DNA of 64,000 nucleotides, from assembly GCF_002102265.1 (NCBI RefSeq), contig NZ_LQPG01000030.1, forward strand, positions 1 through 64,000. The letters run 5' to 3'. The stretch's first letter is position 1. Every line of letters begins with the position of its first letter. The position numbers and the translations under genes are program-made. This document shows positions 30,991-38,758 of this stretch, piece by piece. The DNA is from Mycolicibacter longobardus (GTDB lineage Bacteria; Actinomycetota; Actinomycetes; Mycobacteriales; Mycobacteriaceae). The notes below the pieces were generated by a model. It had not been told where the DNA came from. It saw nothing but the letters and a program-made list of their open reading frames with translations, and did not search any database.

Positions 30991-31037
30991 GGCGATTTCG
31001 GCGTGAGAACCCTCGCCCAGCGCGCAGAACCGCGCCC
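30991..31037. repeat. Element related to the fadH/fbiC stem-loop
   Basis: Starting with GGCGATTTCGGCG and running to CGCGCCC, this gap between lpqW and typA resembles the first arm and loop of the 23812-23864 element (GCGATTTCGGCGCGA...CAGCG...). Pairing is imperfect here. Judged by eye. Confidence 0.35.
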
Positions 31038-31043
31038 AAGGCT

Positions 31044-32930
31044 CTAGAGATTCTTGGCCCGGGCGCGGCTGCGCGCCCGCAACGTCGAGTCCAGTTCGAC
31101 CTTGCGCACCCGCACCACCTCCGGGGTGACCTCGACGCACTCGTCGGCGGCGCAGAACTCCATCGCCTGCTCCAGGTCCAGCTCGATCGGTCGGGCCAGC
31201 GTCTCCATCACATCAGCCGTCGAGGACCGCATGTTGGTCAGCTTCTTCTCTTTGGTGACGTTGATGTCGAGGTCCTCGGCCCGCGGATTGATCCCGACCA
31301 CCATGCCCTGATAGGTCTCCTGGCCGGGCTCGACGAAGAACTGCCCGCGGTCGGCCAACTGGATCAGCGCGAACGGCGTGATGGAACCGGCCCGGTCGGA
31401 GACCAGCGAGCCGGTGTGCCGGGCACGGATCTCGCCGGCCCACGGCTGGTAGCCGTCGAACACCGCGTTGGCGATGCCGGTACCACGTGTCTCGGTGAGA
31501 AAGTCTGTGCGCCAACCGATCAGGCCGCGGCTGGGGATGATGAACTCCATCCGAACCCAACCGGTGGTGTGGTTGGCCATCTCGGTCATCCGGCCCTTGC
31601 GTGCCGCCGCCAACTGGGTGATCGCGCCGACGTACTCCTCAGGGCAGTCGACGGTGAGGTGCTCGAAGGGCTCGTGCACCTTGCCGTCGACCTTCCTGGT
31701 CACCACTTGCGGTTTGCCGACGGTCAGCTCGAAGCCCTCCCGCCGCATCTGCTCGACGAGGATGGCCAGCGCCAGCTCGCCACGGCCCTGCACCTCCCAG
31801 GCGTCCGGCCGGCCGATGTCGACCACCCGGACCGAGACGTTGCCGATCAGCTCGGTGTCCAGGCGGGTTTTCACCATGCGCGCGGTGAGCTTGTGGCCGG
31901 AGACCTTGCCCGCCAGCGGGGAGGTGTTGGTGCCGATCGTCACCGAGATCGCGGGCTCGTCGACGGTGATGCGCGGCAGCGCGGTGGGAGCGGCCAAATC
32001 GGCCAGGGTGTCACCGATCATGATGTCGCTGATACCGGCGACGGCGACGATGTCACCGGCGGAGGCCTCCTCGGTCGGCGTGCGTTCAACCCCCTCGGTG
32101 ACCAGCAGTTCGGTGATCTTGGCGGTAGTGGTCACCGGTTCCCCGTCGACCTCGCGCATCCAGGCGACCTGCTGACCCTTGCGGATGCGGCCGTTGTAGA
32201 CACGGATCAGTGCGAGCCGGCCCAGGAACGCCGAGGCGTCGAGGTTGGTGACCAGCGCCTGCAGCGGCGCGTCCGGGTCACCGGAGGGCGGCGGCACGTG
32301 CTCGAGCAGCACCTCGAACAGCGGGTCGAGGTTCTCCCCGTCGGGGATCTGACCGTCGGCGGGCGCGGTGGTGCTGGCCACCCCGGCGCGGCCGGACGCG
32401 TACAGCGTCGGCAGCCCCAGCGCGTGCTCGGCGGCGGCCTGCGCCTCGTCATCGAGGTCGCTGGCCACATCCAGCAGCAGGTCGTGGCTGGCGTCGACCA
32501 CTTCGGCGATGCGGGCGTCGGGCCGGTCGGTCTTGTTGACCACCAGGATCACCGGCAGGTGCGCGGCCAGCGCCTTGCGCAGCACGAACCTGGTCTGCGG
32601 CAGCGGGCCCTCGGACGCGTCAACCAGCAGCAGCACCCCGTCGACCATGGACAGCCCGCGTTCCACCTCGCCGCCGAAGTCGGCGTGGCCCGGGGTGTCG
32701 ATCACGTTGATGACGGTGACCGTGCCATCCGCGTTGTGCCGGTGCACCGCGGTGTTCTTGGCCAGGATCGTGATGCCCTTTTCGCGCTCCAGGTCACCTG
32801 AGTCCATGATGCGCTCTTTGTCGTCATCACCGCGGTGCGTGAGGGCGCCGGACTGGCGGAGCATGGCGTCGACCAATGTCGTCTTGCCGTGGTCTACGTG
32901 CGCGACGATGGCGACGTTACGAAAGTTCAC
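31044..32930 (-). CDS. typA: GTP-binding ribosome-associated protein TypA/BipA
   Basis: Translational GTPase of 628 residues, the M. tuberculosis length. The G1 motif is [16 protein letters not shown]3 is [15 protein letters not shown], and G4 is [10 protein letters not shown]. Domain II follows with [18 protein letters not shown], then the EF-G-like and BipA C-terminal domains ([36 protein letters not shown]). It is involved in ribosome assembly and stress response; its exact target in mycobacteria is not known from sequence. The ATG at 32930 is preceded by an inserted marR-ridA-phyH run. Confidence 0.96.
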   Translation of the reverse strand: MNFRNVAIVAHVDHGKTTLVDAMLRQSGALTHRGDDDKERIMDSGDLEREKGITILAKNTAVHRHNADGTVTVINVIDTPGHADFGGEVERGLSMVDGVLLLVDASEGPLPQTRFVLRKALAAHLPVILVVNKTDRPDARIAEVVDASHDLLLDVASDLDDEAQAAAEHALGLPTLYASGRAGVASTTAPADGQIPDGENLDPLFEVLLEHVPPPSGDPDAPLQALVTNLDASAFLGRLALIRVYNGRIRKGQQVAWMREVDGEPVTTTAKITELLVTEGVERTPTEEASAGDIVAVAGISDIMIGDTLADLAAPTALPRITVDEPAISVTIGTNTSPLAGKVSGHKLTARMVKTRLDTELIGNVSVRVVDIGRPDAWEVQGRGELALAILVEQMRREGFELTVGKPQVVTRKVDGKVHEPFEHLTVDCPEEYVGAITQLAAARKGRMTEMANHTTGWVRMEFIIPSRGLIGWRTDFLTETRGTGIANAVFDGYQPWAGEIRARHTGSLVSDRAGSITPFALIQLADRGQFFVEPGQETYQGMVVGINPRAEDLDINVTKEKKLTNMRSSTADVMETLARPIELDLEQAMEFCAADECVEVTPEVVRVRKVELDSTLRARSRARAKNL

Positions 32931-32991
32931 CGGGCGATTCTGCCAGCGCGACCCACCGATCGCGAAAACGAGCCAGCCAGAATCGACAACG

Positions 32992-33393
32992 TCACAGTGC
33001 CGGGCCGAGTCCCGGGGGCGACTCGGCGCTGAACCTTTCCAGCTCCTCGAGGTGCAGTTCGGTCAGCGATTGCAGACACTCCGCCGCGATCTCGGTGAGC
33101 TTCAGCCGGATCACCCGCTGGTCTCCCGTGTCGCGCACCCGGGTGACCAGGCCGGCCGCTTCGGCCCGCTGGATCAGCTCACCGGCGCTGTGGTGCCGCA
33201 GCAGCAGGTACTCCGCGACGTCGCCGACCGTCGGCCCCCGCGAATCACTGTGGCCGCGAATCGCCAGCAGCAGCTGATGTTGCGCCGGCGTCAGCCCGGC
33301 GGCTTGTGCCTGGTCAGCGCTCCATCGCTCGAAGCGCCGCAGTCGGGTCCGGAATGTGAGCAGCCGGGTGTAGACGTCGTCGGGCAGGGCCAC
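32992..33393 (-). CDS. MarR-family transcriptional regulator
   Basis: A 133-residue winged-HTH protein. The MarR core is LTPAQHQLLLAIRGH, TVGDVAEYLLLRHHSAGELIQRAEAAGLVTRVRDTGDQR (recognition helix and wing), then a dimerisation helix LTELHLEELERF. The start is GTG 33393. A perfect palindrome (33408-33423) lies just upstream and is a likely operator. It is the third gene of a phyH, ridA-like, marR series. The ligand is unknown. Confidence 0.88.
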   Translation of the reverse strand: MALPDDVYTRLLTFRTRLRRFERWSADQAQAAGLTPAQHQLLLAIRGHSDSRGPTVGDVAEYLLLRHHSAGELIQRAEAAGLVTRVRDTGDQRVIRLKLTEIAAECLQSLTELHLEELERFSAESPPGLGPAL

Positions 33394-33407
33394 GACGGTA
33401 ACTTTAT

Positions 33408-33423
33408 GCTGACCGTGGTCAGC
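33408..33423. promoter_or_regulatory. Palindromic operator upstream of marR
   Basis: GCTGACCGTGGTCAGC is a perfect 7-2-7 palindrome, 15 bases before the MarR start and in the 39-base gap after the ridA-like stop. MarR proteins bind such palindromes near their own genes; autoregulation is inferred. Confidence 0.6.
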
Positions 33424-33432
33424 GCGCGCAGA

Positions 33433-33816
33433 TCAGCTCAGCCGTGCGGCGATCTGGATTTCGACCACCGCCCCCGGGATCGCCAGTTCGGAGATCCCGA
33501 CAGCGGTCCAGGCGGGGTACGGCGGGGACACGAAGGCGTCCTTGACCGCGACGAACCGATCGATCTGCGCGGCGAGCCCGACGTGGTAGGTGGTCATCTC
33601 CGTGACATCGGCGAAGCTGAGCCCCACCTCGGCGAGCAGTCCGCGCAGATTCTCGAAGGCCAGGGTGAACTGCTCCGTCGGGTCCTCCGGAACGCTCAGG
33701 TCGGGACGGATGCCGATCATGCCCGAGCAGCGCAGCTGATCTCCGTCGATGACGGCCGGCGCGTAGTGATAGTTGTCGTAGATCGGCTTCATCCACTCCG
33801 GAATGACGACCTTCAT
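33433..33816 (-). CDS. Rid-family (YjgF/YER057c/UK114) protein lacking the RidA arginine
   Basis: A 127-residue chorismate-mutase-like fold with RCSGMIGIRPDLSVPEDPTEQ, FENLRGLLAEVGLSFADVTE, and the C-terminal PPYPAWTAVGISELAIPGAVVEIQIAA. The enamine/imine deaminase RidA uses an Arg in the motif before the valine-glutamate tail (PARS); here the matching segment reads PAWT, so the deaminase activity may be absent and the protein belongs to another Rid subgroup. AAAGGAG is just upstream of the ATG. It follows phyH by 34 bp and is probably co-transcribed. Confidence 0.88.
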   Translation of the reverse strand: MKVVIPEWMKPIYDNYHYAPAVIDGDQLRCSGMIGIRPDLSVPEDPTEQFTLAFENLRGLLAEVGLSFADVTEMTTYHVGLAAQIDRFVAVKDAFVSPPYPAWTAVGISELAIPGAVVEIQIAARLS

Positions 33817-33850
33817 GGTGGCTCCTTTCCGCTGTTCCGCTCGTCCAAAC

Positions 33851-34681
33851 TCAGCGCAGCTGGGCGAAGTACTCGGGGTGGTACTGATCGCCCGGCGTCA
33901 GCGTCGGGTCGTTGAGCCCGCTGATGTCATGTCCGAAGTCTGGCTTGGTCGACGGTAGCGGCCGGTAGAACAGCTTGTCACCAAAAAACCGCAGGACCAG
34001 GGTGTGACGGTCCGGGCAGTCCGGCGTCACCGGGGCGCCGCCGTGCAGGGTGCCGGAGTGAAATACCAGCGCATCGCCGGGCTCCAGGTCCCAGGAGATG
34101 ACGTCCCACGACCCCGGATGCTGCGCCCGCTCGGCCTCGATGTCGGGCAGCCGGGGCCAATCCGCAGCGCCCCAGAGCGGCTTGGTGGGGTCGGTCGGAT
34201 CGGTGTAGGACGTGCCGTCGTACTGGGTGCCGAGGTGGGAGCCGCGGACGAATTCGAGCGCATTGCGTTTGGGCAGCTTTTCGAAGCTGATCCAGATGTT
34301 GAGCAGATGCGGCCCATTGGCCGGCATGTAGGCCGTGTCCTGGTGCCACGGCGAGCGACCCGCTTTGCCGCCCTTCTTCATGAAGAGCTCCTCACCCAGG
34401 AACCAGACGTGTTCGGAGTCCCACAGCGACGCCGCGAGGTCGGCTAGCCCCAGATCCTTGATCAGCAGGAGGTACTGCTCGATGTTGTCCGGGTTGCCGT
34501 ACTCGTTGAAGTGTTCGTCCGGCGTACCCGGGTAGACATGCTTGGCCCGCGGACTCGGGTGGGCGATCCCGTAGTCGTAGGTCTCCCGGACCCGGCTGAG
34601 CTCCTGGGCGCCGAATAGGCCCCGGGCCACCACGGCGCCGTCGCCGGCCAGATCCTGTTTCAGCTGCTCGGTTACCTTCAT
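33851..34681 (-). CDS. Phytanoyl-CoA dioxygenase-family (PhyH) Fe(II)/2-oxoglutarate oxygenase
   Basis: A 276-residue non-heme iron oxygenase. The iron facial triad is visible as SPWHQDTAYMP (HxD) and the distal His in FHSGTLHGGAP, with the 2-oxoglutarate-binding Arg in HTLVLRFFGD. DYGIAHPSPRAKHV and EHVWFLGEELF fit the family N-terminus. The substrate is unknown; phytanic-type or other small hydrophobic substrates are possible. It heads the run with the Rid-like and MarR genes and is divergent from a TetR gene, so TetR control is likely. Confidence 0.88.
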   Translation of the reverse strand: MKVTEQLKQDLAGDGAVVARGLFGAQELSRVRETYDYGIAHPSPRAKHVYPGTPDEHFNEYGNPDNIEQYLLLIKDLGLADLAASLWDSEHVWFLGEELFMKKGGKAGRSPWHQDTAYMPANGPHLLNIWISFEKLPKRNALEFVRGSHLGTQYDGTSYTDPTDPTKPLWGAADWPRLPDIEAERAQHPGSWDVISWDLEPGDALVFHSGTLHGGAPVTPDCPDRHTLVLRFFGDKLFYRPLPSTKPDFGHDISGLNDPTLTPGDQYHPEYFAQLR

Positions 34682-34691
34682 GGGATCACCT

Positions 34692-34725
34692 CATAACAGT
34701 TGTGATGTTCGTAACGAGTGTTATG
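34692..34725. promoter_or_regulatory. Inverted repeat in the phyH/tetR divergent gap
   Basis: CATAACA (34692-34698) and TGTTATG (34719-34725) are exact complements 20 bases apart, in the 88-bp divergent promoter of phyH and tetR. This is a plausible TetR operator. Confidence 0.5.
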
Positions 34726-34769
34726 CTCGTCCACGTCTCCCGCCTTTGTCAAGCCCCCGGAGCGTGCCG

Positions 34770-35408
34770 ATGACCGTCCATGAATCCGCCCCGCCGTCCC
34801 GACGGACGGGGCCGGCCGCGGGGACCCGGCGCGCCGAGGTCACCGACGCCGCGGTGCGCGTGATCGCCCGAGACGGACTGTCCGGCGCTTCGCTGCGCTC
34901 GATCGCCCGCGAGATCGGCTATACCACCGGTGTGGTGATGCACCATTTCGCCGGCAAGGAAGAGCTGCTGGTGACGGTGGCCGACACCGTCCTCGGCCCG
35001 TTCGAGGAGCTGCTCGCACAGGCCCTGGCGATGCCGGACACCTTCGAGGGGCTCCGCCGGATGTGCGTGGTCCCGCTGCCCACCACCGAGGCCAAGCAGG
35101 TCATGCCGCGCATTTATGCGCAGGTACTCGCCAGCGCGGAAGCCGAGCCGGCGTTCGCGGCCGCCTTCCAGGCTCGCTACGCAGCCATCCGCGACGGCAT
35201 CAAGTCCCTGCTGCGGCAGGGCCAGCGCAACGGGTCGCTGCGGACGGATTTCGAGCCCGCCGCGCAGTGCGATGTGCTGTGCGCCCTGGTCGACGGCTTG
35301 GCGCTGCACGCGGTCACCGAACCCGCCAGGTTCCCGCCCGCCCGGCTCGAGTCGCTGGTCACCAACGAGTTGGAGAAACTCCGACCGCCGGGACGACAGG
35401 GGGGCTAG
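34770..35408 (+). CDS. TetR-family transcriptional regulator
   Basis: A 212-residue protein with N-terminal HTH TRRAEVTDAAVRVIARDGLS, SLRSIAREIGYTTGVVMHHF and AGKEELL, followed by an all-helical ligand domain. The recognition helix TTGVVMHHF is the usual TetR site. The ATG at 34770 is used; upstream in-frame starts are not supported. It is divergent from the phyH gene, with an inverted repeat in the gap, so it probably represses phyH and its own gene. The effector is unknown. Confidence 0.88.
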   Translation: MTVHESAPPSRRTGPAAGTRRAEVTDAAVRVIARDGLSGASLRSIAREIGYTTGVVMHHFAGKEELLVTVADTVLGPFEELLAQALAMPDTFEGLRRMCVVPLPTTEAKQVMPRIYAQVLASAEAEPAFAAAFQARYAAIRDGIKSLLRQGQRNGSLRTDFEPAAQCDVLCALVDGLALHAVTEPARFPPARLESLVTNELEKLRPPGRQGG

Positions 35409-35737
35409 GGCGCGGCCGGGGCGCCCTTCTGAACCAGCTGATCCGGGCAGTACGCCTGAGCCGCGATCCCCACGAACTGGGCCCCGTGCTCGGTCGACAG
35501 CCCGGGGTTGCGCGCCTTGAGGCTCTCCAACACCTCCGGGCTCGGCTGACCCTCCGCGATGAATTGGCACACCAACCTCGCGGTGACGATCACCTGATCC
35601 ACGCGGTTGTAGGTGATACCGGCCGCCTGCAGAGACGCGAGGAAGGCGGCGTCGGTGTCTGCGGAGGGATCAGCATGCGCCGGCCCGACGAGGACGACAG
35701 TCGCAAGCGCGCCCAGCAGCGCCGCACAGACTCTCAC
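35405..35737 (-). CDS. DUF732 secreted protein coupled to narI
   Basis: A 110-residue protein with a signal peptide (VCAALLGALATVVLVGPAHA then DPSADTD). The mature DUF732 domain has the two Cys (VCQFI and AYCPD) around an LKARNPGLS segment. The family is abundant and secreted in mycobacteria; its function is unknown. GTG 35737 follows AGGAGGGG and overlaps the narI stop as GTGA, so it is probably the last cistron of the nitrate reductase operon. It ends convergently with the tetR gene (4-bp overlap). Confidence 0.85.
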   Translation of the reverse strand: MRVCAALLGALATVVLVGPAHADPSADTDAAFLASLQAAGITYNRVDQVIVTARLVCQFIAEGQPSPEVLESLKARNPGLSTEHGAQFVGIAAQAYCPDQLVQKGAPAAP

Positions 35738-36474
35738 CAACCCCTCCTTTGCGGCCGGGAGGCCGTCGGCTGGCTGTTCTTCGCGAGGTCCCGGCTTCTA
35801 TACACGATATAGGGCCGGAACAAGTATCCGATCGGGGCGCTGAACGCGTGCACCAACCGGGTGAACGGCCAGAGCGCGAACAGGGTCAGCGCGATCATCA
35901 CATGCACCTGGAAGTAGAACGGAGCCTGCAGCATCAGATCACCGCGCGGATTCAGCGTCCAGATCGACCGGAACCAGACCGACACCGTCTCCCGGTAGTC
36001 GTGTTCCCGCCCGTAGGCGGTGGTGCCCATCAGCGTGCAACACATGCCGACCAGCAACGCGCACACCAGCACCGCATACATCAGCTTGTCGTTGACGCTG
36101 GTGGCCTTGAACACCGGCCGCTCGGTGCGGCGCCGGTAGATCAACAGTCCGACACCGACCAGGGTGGCAATGCCTGCGGGAATCCCGAGGAGCATCGCCT
36201 GCAGGTGGTAGAAGCGGTCGCTCATTCCCAGCGCGCGGGTCCACGACTCCGGGACGAACAGCCCCATGATGTGCCCGGCGATCACCGCGAAGCTGCCGAA
36301 ATGGAACATCGGGCTGCCGATCCGCAGCAGCTTGGACTCATACAGCTGCGACGAGCGGGTGGTCCAGCCGAATTTGTCGTAGTGGTACCGCCACCAGGTG
36401 GCCACGCCGACGATGGCCAGCACGAAGTACGGTCCGATGTCCCACCACAGCTCCGCGCCGCTCGTCCCGGGCAT
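35734..36474 (-). CDS. narI: Respiratory nitrate reductase gamma subunit NarI
   Basis: The membrane cytochrome b that takes electrons from menaquinol to NarH. The 246-residue product (same length as M. tuberculosis NarI) has five membrane segments and heme-ligand His candidates in GSPMFHFGSFAVIAGHIMGL and FQVHVMIALTLFALWPFTRL. YFVLAIVGVATWWRYHYDKF is the first helix. The ATG at 36474 shares its A with the narJ stop (TGATG). narG, H, J and I are consecutive and overlap or touch, an operon. Confidence 0.96.
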   Translation of the reverse strand: MPGTSGAELWWDIGPYFVLAIVGVATWWRYHYDKFGWTTRSSQLYESKLLRIGSPMFHFGSFAVIAGHIMGLFVPESWTRALGMSDRFYHLQAMLLGIPAGIATLVGVGLLIYRRRTERPVFKATSVNDKLMYAVLVCALLVGMCCTLMGTTAYGREHDYRETVSVWFRSIWTLNPRGDLMLQAPFYFQVHVMIALTLFALWPFTRLVHAFSAPIGYLFRPYIVYRSRDLAKNSQPTASRPQRRGW

Positions 36475-37139
36475 CAGCTCGGCACCTTCGGCATCCCGAG
36501 CGAAACCGTTGCGGTGAACGGTTGCAGCCCAACAGCTTCCGCCGGCGGGCCAGAGGCCATCAGCTGACTCACGTTCCGCACCTCCTGATCGGTTGCCGCC
36601 GGCAGCGTCTCGCACACCGCGGCTACGGTGTAGGCATACGGCGACCCCGCGTCGGTCAACGCCCGGTGCAGGACGTCGATCGGCGCCCGATGGGCCAGCA
36701 GCAACCGGCGGCCCGCCTCCGGGTCGACCGTCGCGGCGAACTCCAGCACCACCGGCAGATGGTCGGGCGCCTCGCCCGCAGGCGGCTCGACGCCGGCCTC
36801 CCGGTAGGCGGTGGCGAAGGCCAGCATCTGCATCCCCCGGTTGCGGGTGTCCCCGCCGGTCCAGTAGGTCAGAAACATCGTCGATCGCCGCCGCATGTCG
36901 AAGGTTTCGACGTAGTCCGCGGCAGCGGACATCGGGTCGCGGTCGCGTAGCGCTGCGACCGTACGCCGCAACAGATCCGCCGATGGTGCCCCGGCGTAGG
37001 CCAGCAGTGCCGTGGCGGCGTCGAGCCGCTGGTGCAGCTGCTCGTCGGGGTAGGCCAGCAACAGCGACGCCGCCTGCCACACGGCCCGATCGGCGGGGCC
37101 CGGGGCCTGGCGCCGCAGCGAGTGGATGAACCGCTTCAC
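36474..37139 (-). CDS. narJ: Nitrate reductase molybdenum cofactor assembly chaperone NarJ
   Basis: A 221-residue helical TorD/NarJ-type chaperone that holds NarG apoprotein while the molybdenum cofactor is inserted. Features include WQAASLLLAYPDEQLHQRL, FDMRRRSTMFLTYWTGGDTR and the EAPDHLPVVLEF helix. It starts at GTG 37139 in the overlap GTGA with the narH stop. It is placed between narH and narI, as in M. tuberculosis. Confidence 0.95.
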   Translation of the reverse strand: MKRFIHSLRRQAPGPADRAVWQAASLLLAYPDEQLHQRLDAATALLAYAGAPSADLLRRTVAALRDRDPMSAAADYVETFDMRRRSTMFLTYWTGGDTRNRGMQMLAFATAYREAGVEPPAGEAPDHLPVVLEFAATVDPEAGRRLLLAHRAPIDVLHRALTDAGSPYAYTVAAVCETLPAATDQEVRNVSQLMASGPPAEAVGLQPFTATVSLGMPKVPS

Positions 37140-38755
37140 CGGTGCTCCGGGAACATCTCGGGCACTGCCTGATCGGCACCGCCCCAGTTGAGCAGGTTGG
37201 TCCGGCCCCGTGGCCGCTGCGCGTGCCCGTTTTCGACCAGGTGGAACGACGACTTCGCCACCCCGTCAGAACCTCCGCCCGTGCCGACGAACGGATCGCC
37301 CTCATACTCGTCTGGCCCCCCGGTGATCGAGCACCCCAGATGTTCGAGCTCGTGCGCCTGCTGGCTGTAGGCGGTGGGAATCACATAGCGCTCTTCGTAT
37401 TTCGCGATCGCGAGCAGACGGTACATGCGGTATATCTCCTCCTCGGTCATGCCGACCGAGGCGGGGATGTGCGGCTGGGTCTCCCGGCCGAGGCTGACAT
37501 CGCGCATGTAGGAGCGCATCGCCGCCAGGCGTCGCAGCACACCTTCGACGACGCCGGTGTCTCCGGCGGTGAACAGTTCGGCGAGGTAGGCCATCGGGAT
37601 ACGCAACGCCGAAAGGGCACCGAACAGGTTGCCCAGGTCCTCGCCGTCGTGCCCGTCCCGGCTGACGGCGTCGACCACCGGTGACAGCGGCGGGATGTAC
37701 CAGACCATCGGCATGGTCCGGTACTCCGGGTGCAGCGGCAACGCGACCTGAAAGGTGTTGATCAGGGCGTAGATCGGTGAACGTTGGGCGGACTCGATCC
37801 ACGCGTCGGAGATCCCTGCGGCGCGCGCACCGGCGATCACCTGCGGGTCGGCCGGATCCAGAAACGCTCCGCGCTGCGCCTCGTACAGGTCGGTGTCGTT
37901 GGCCACCGCAGCGGCTTCGAGCACCTTGTCGGCGTCGTAGAGCACCAACCCGATGTAGCGCAGCCGGCCGACGCAGGTCTCCGAGCAGACCGTCGGCAGG
38001 CCGACTTCGATACGCGGATAACAGAAGTGGCACTTCTCGGCTTTGCCGGTCTTGTGGTTGAAGTACACCTTCTTGTACGGGCATCCCGAAACGCACAGCC
38101 GCCAGCCGCGACAGCGGTCCTGGTCCACCAGCACGATGCCGTCTTCCTCGCGCTTGTAGATCGCCCCGGACGGACACGACGCCACGCACGACGGGTTCAG
38201 GCAGTGCTCGCATATTCGCGGCAGGTAGAACATGAAGGTTTCTTCGAGCTCGCTTTTGACCCGGTCACTGACCTTGGCCAGGATCGGGTCGTTGACCAGG
38301 TTCTCCGGCGAGCCGGCGAGGTTGTCGTCCCAGTTCGGTCCCCACTCGATCTTGACCGGGTCGCCGGTGATCGAACTGCGCGGTTCGGCCACGGGGATGG
38401 TGTCCCCCAGCGGCGCCGCGGTGAGATTCTCGTAGTCGTAGGTCCACGGCTCGTAGTAATCCTTCAAGCCGGGCAGGTTGGGGTTGGCGAAGATGTTGAG
38501 CAGCTTGTGGAGTCGTCCGCCGGCCAGCAGGCGCAGCCTGCCCCGCCGGTCCAGCGTCCAACCGCCCTTCCAGCGATCCTGGTCCTCGTAGGTGCGCGGA
38601 TACCCGCCGCCGGGACGGGTTTCGACGTTGTTGAACCAGACGTACTCGGTACCGCCCCGGTTGGTCCAGGTCTGTTTGCAGGTCACCGAGCAGGTGTGGC
38701 ACCCGATGCATTTGTCCAGGTTCATCACCATGGCCATCTGCGCCATTACTTTCAT
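37136..38755 (-). CDS. narH: Respiratory nitrate reductase beta subunit NarH
   Basis: The iron-sulfur subunit that carries electrons from NarI to NarG. The 539 residues hold cysteine clusters: CIGCHTCSVTCKQTW near the start, CEHCLNPSCVASCPSGAIY in the middle, CRGWRLCVSGCPYKKV (with Trp replacing a Cys, as expected for the 3Fe-4S centre) and CHFCYPR...CSETCVGRLRY. Three Cys-rich groups therefore support four clusters. ATG 38755 is 3 bases past the narG stop. The C-terminus is typical of actinobacterial NarH. Confidence 0.96.
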   Translation of the reverse strand: MKVMAQMAMVMNLDKCIGCHTCSVTCKQTWTNRGGTEYVWFNNVETRPGGGYPRTYEDQDRWKGGWTLDRRGRLRLLAGGRLHKLLNIFANPNLPGLKDYYEPWTYDYENLTAAPLGDTIPVAEPRSSITGDPVKIEWGPNWDDNLAGSPENLVNDPILAKVSDRVKSELEETFMFYLPRICEHCLNPSCVASCPSGAIYKREEDGIVLVDQDRCRGWRLCVSGCPYKKVYFNHKTGKAEKCHFCYPRIEVGLPTVCSETCVGRLRYIGLVLYDADKVLEAAAVANDTDLYEAQRGAFLDPADPQVIAGARAAGISDAWIESAQRSPIYALINTFQVALPLHPEYRTMPMVWYIPPLSPVVDAVSRDGHDGEDLGNLFGALSALRIPMAYLAELFTAGDTGVVEGVLRRLAAMRSYMRDVSLGRETQPHIPASVGMTEEEIYRMYRLLAIAKYEERYVIPTAYSQQAHELEHLGCSITGGPDEYEGDPFVGTGGGSDGVAKSSFHLVENGHAQRPRGRTNLLNWGGADQAVPEMFPEHR

Positions 38756-38758
38756 CGT

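Noticed and set aside
33433..33816. Calling the Rid-like protein a functional RidA enamine deaminase
   Set aside because: The active-site Arg segment reads PAWT instead of PARS/TRT, so deaminase activity is not supported by sequence.
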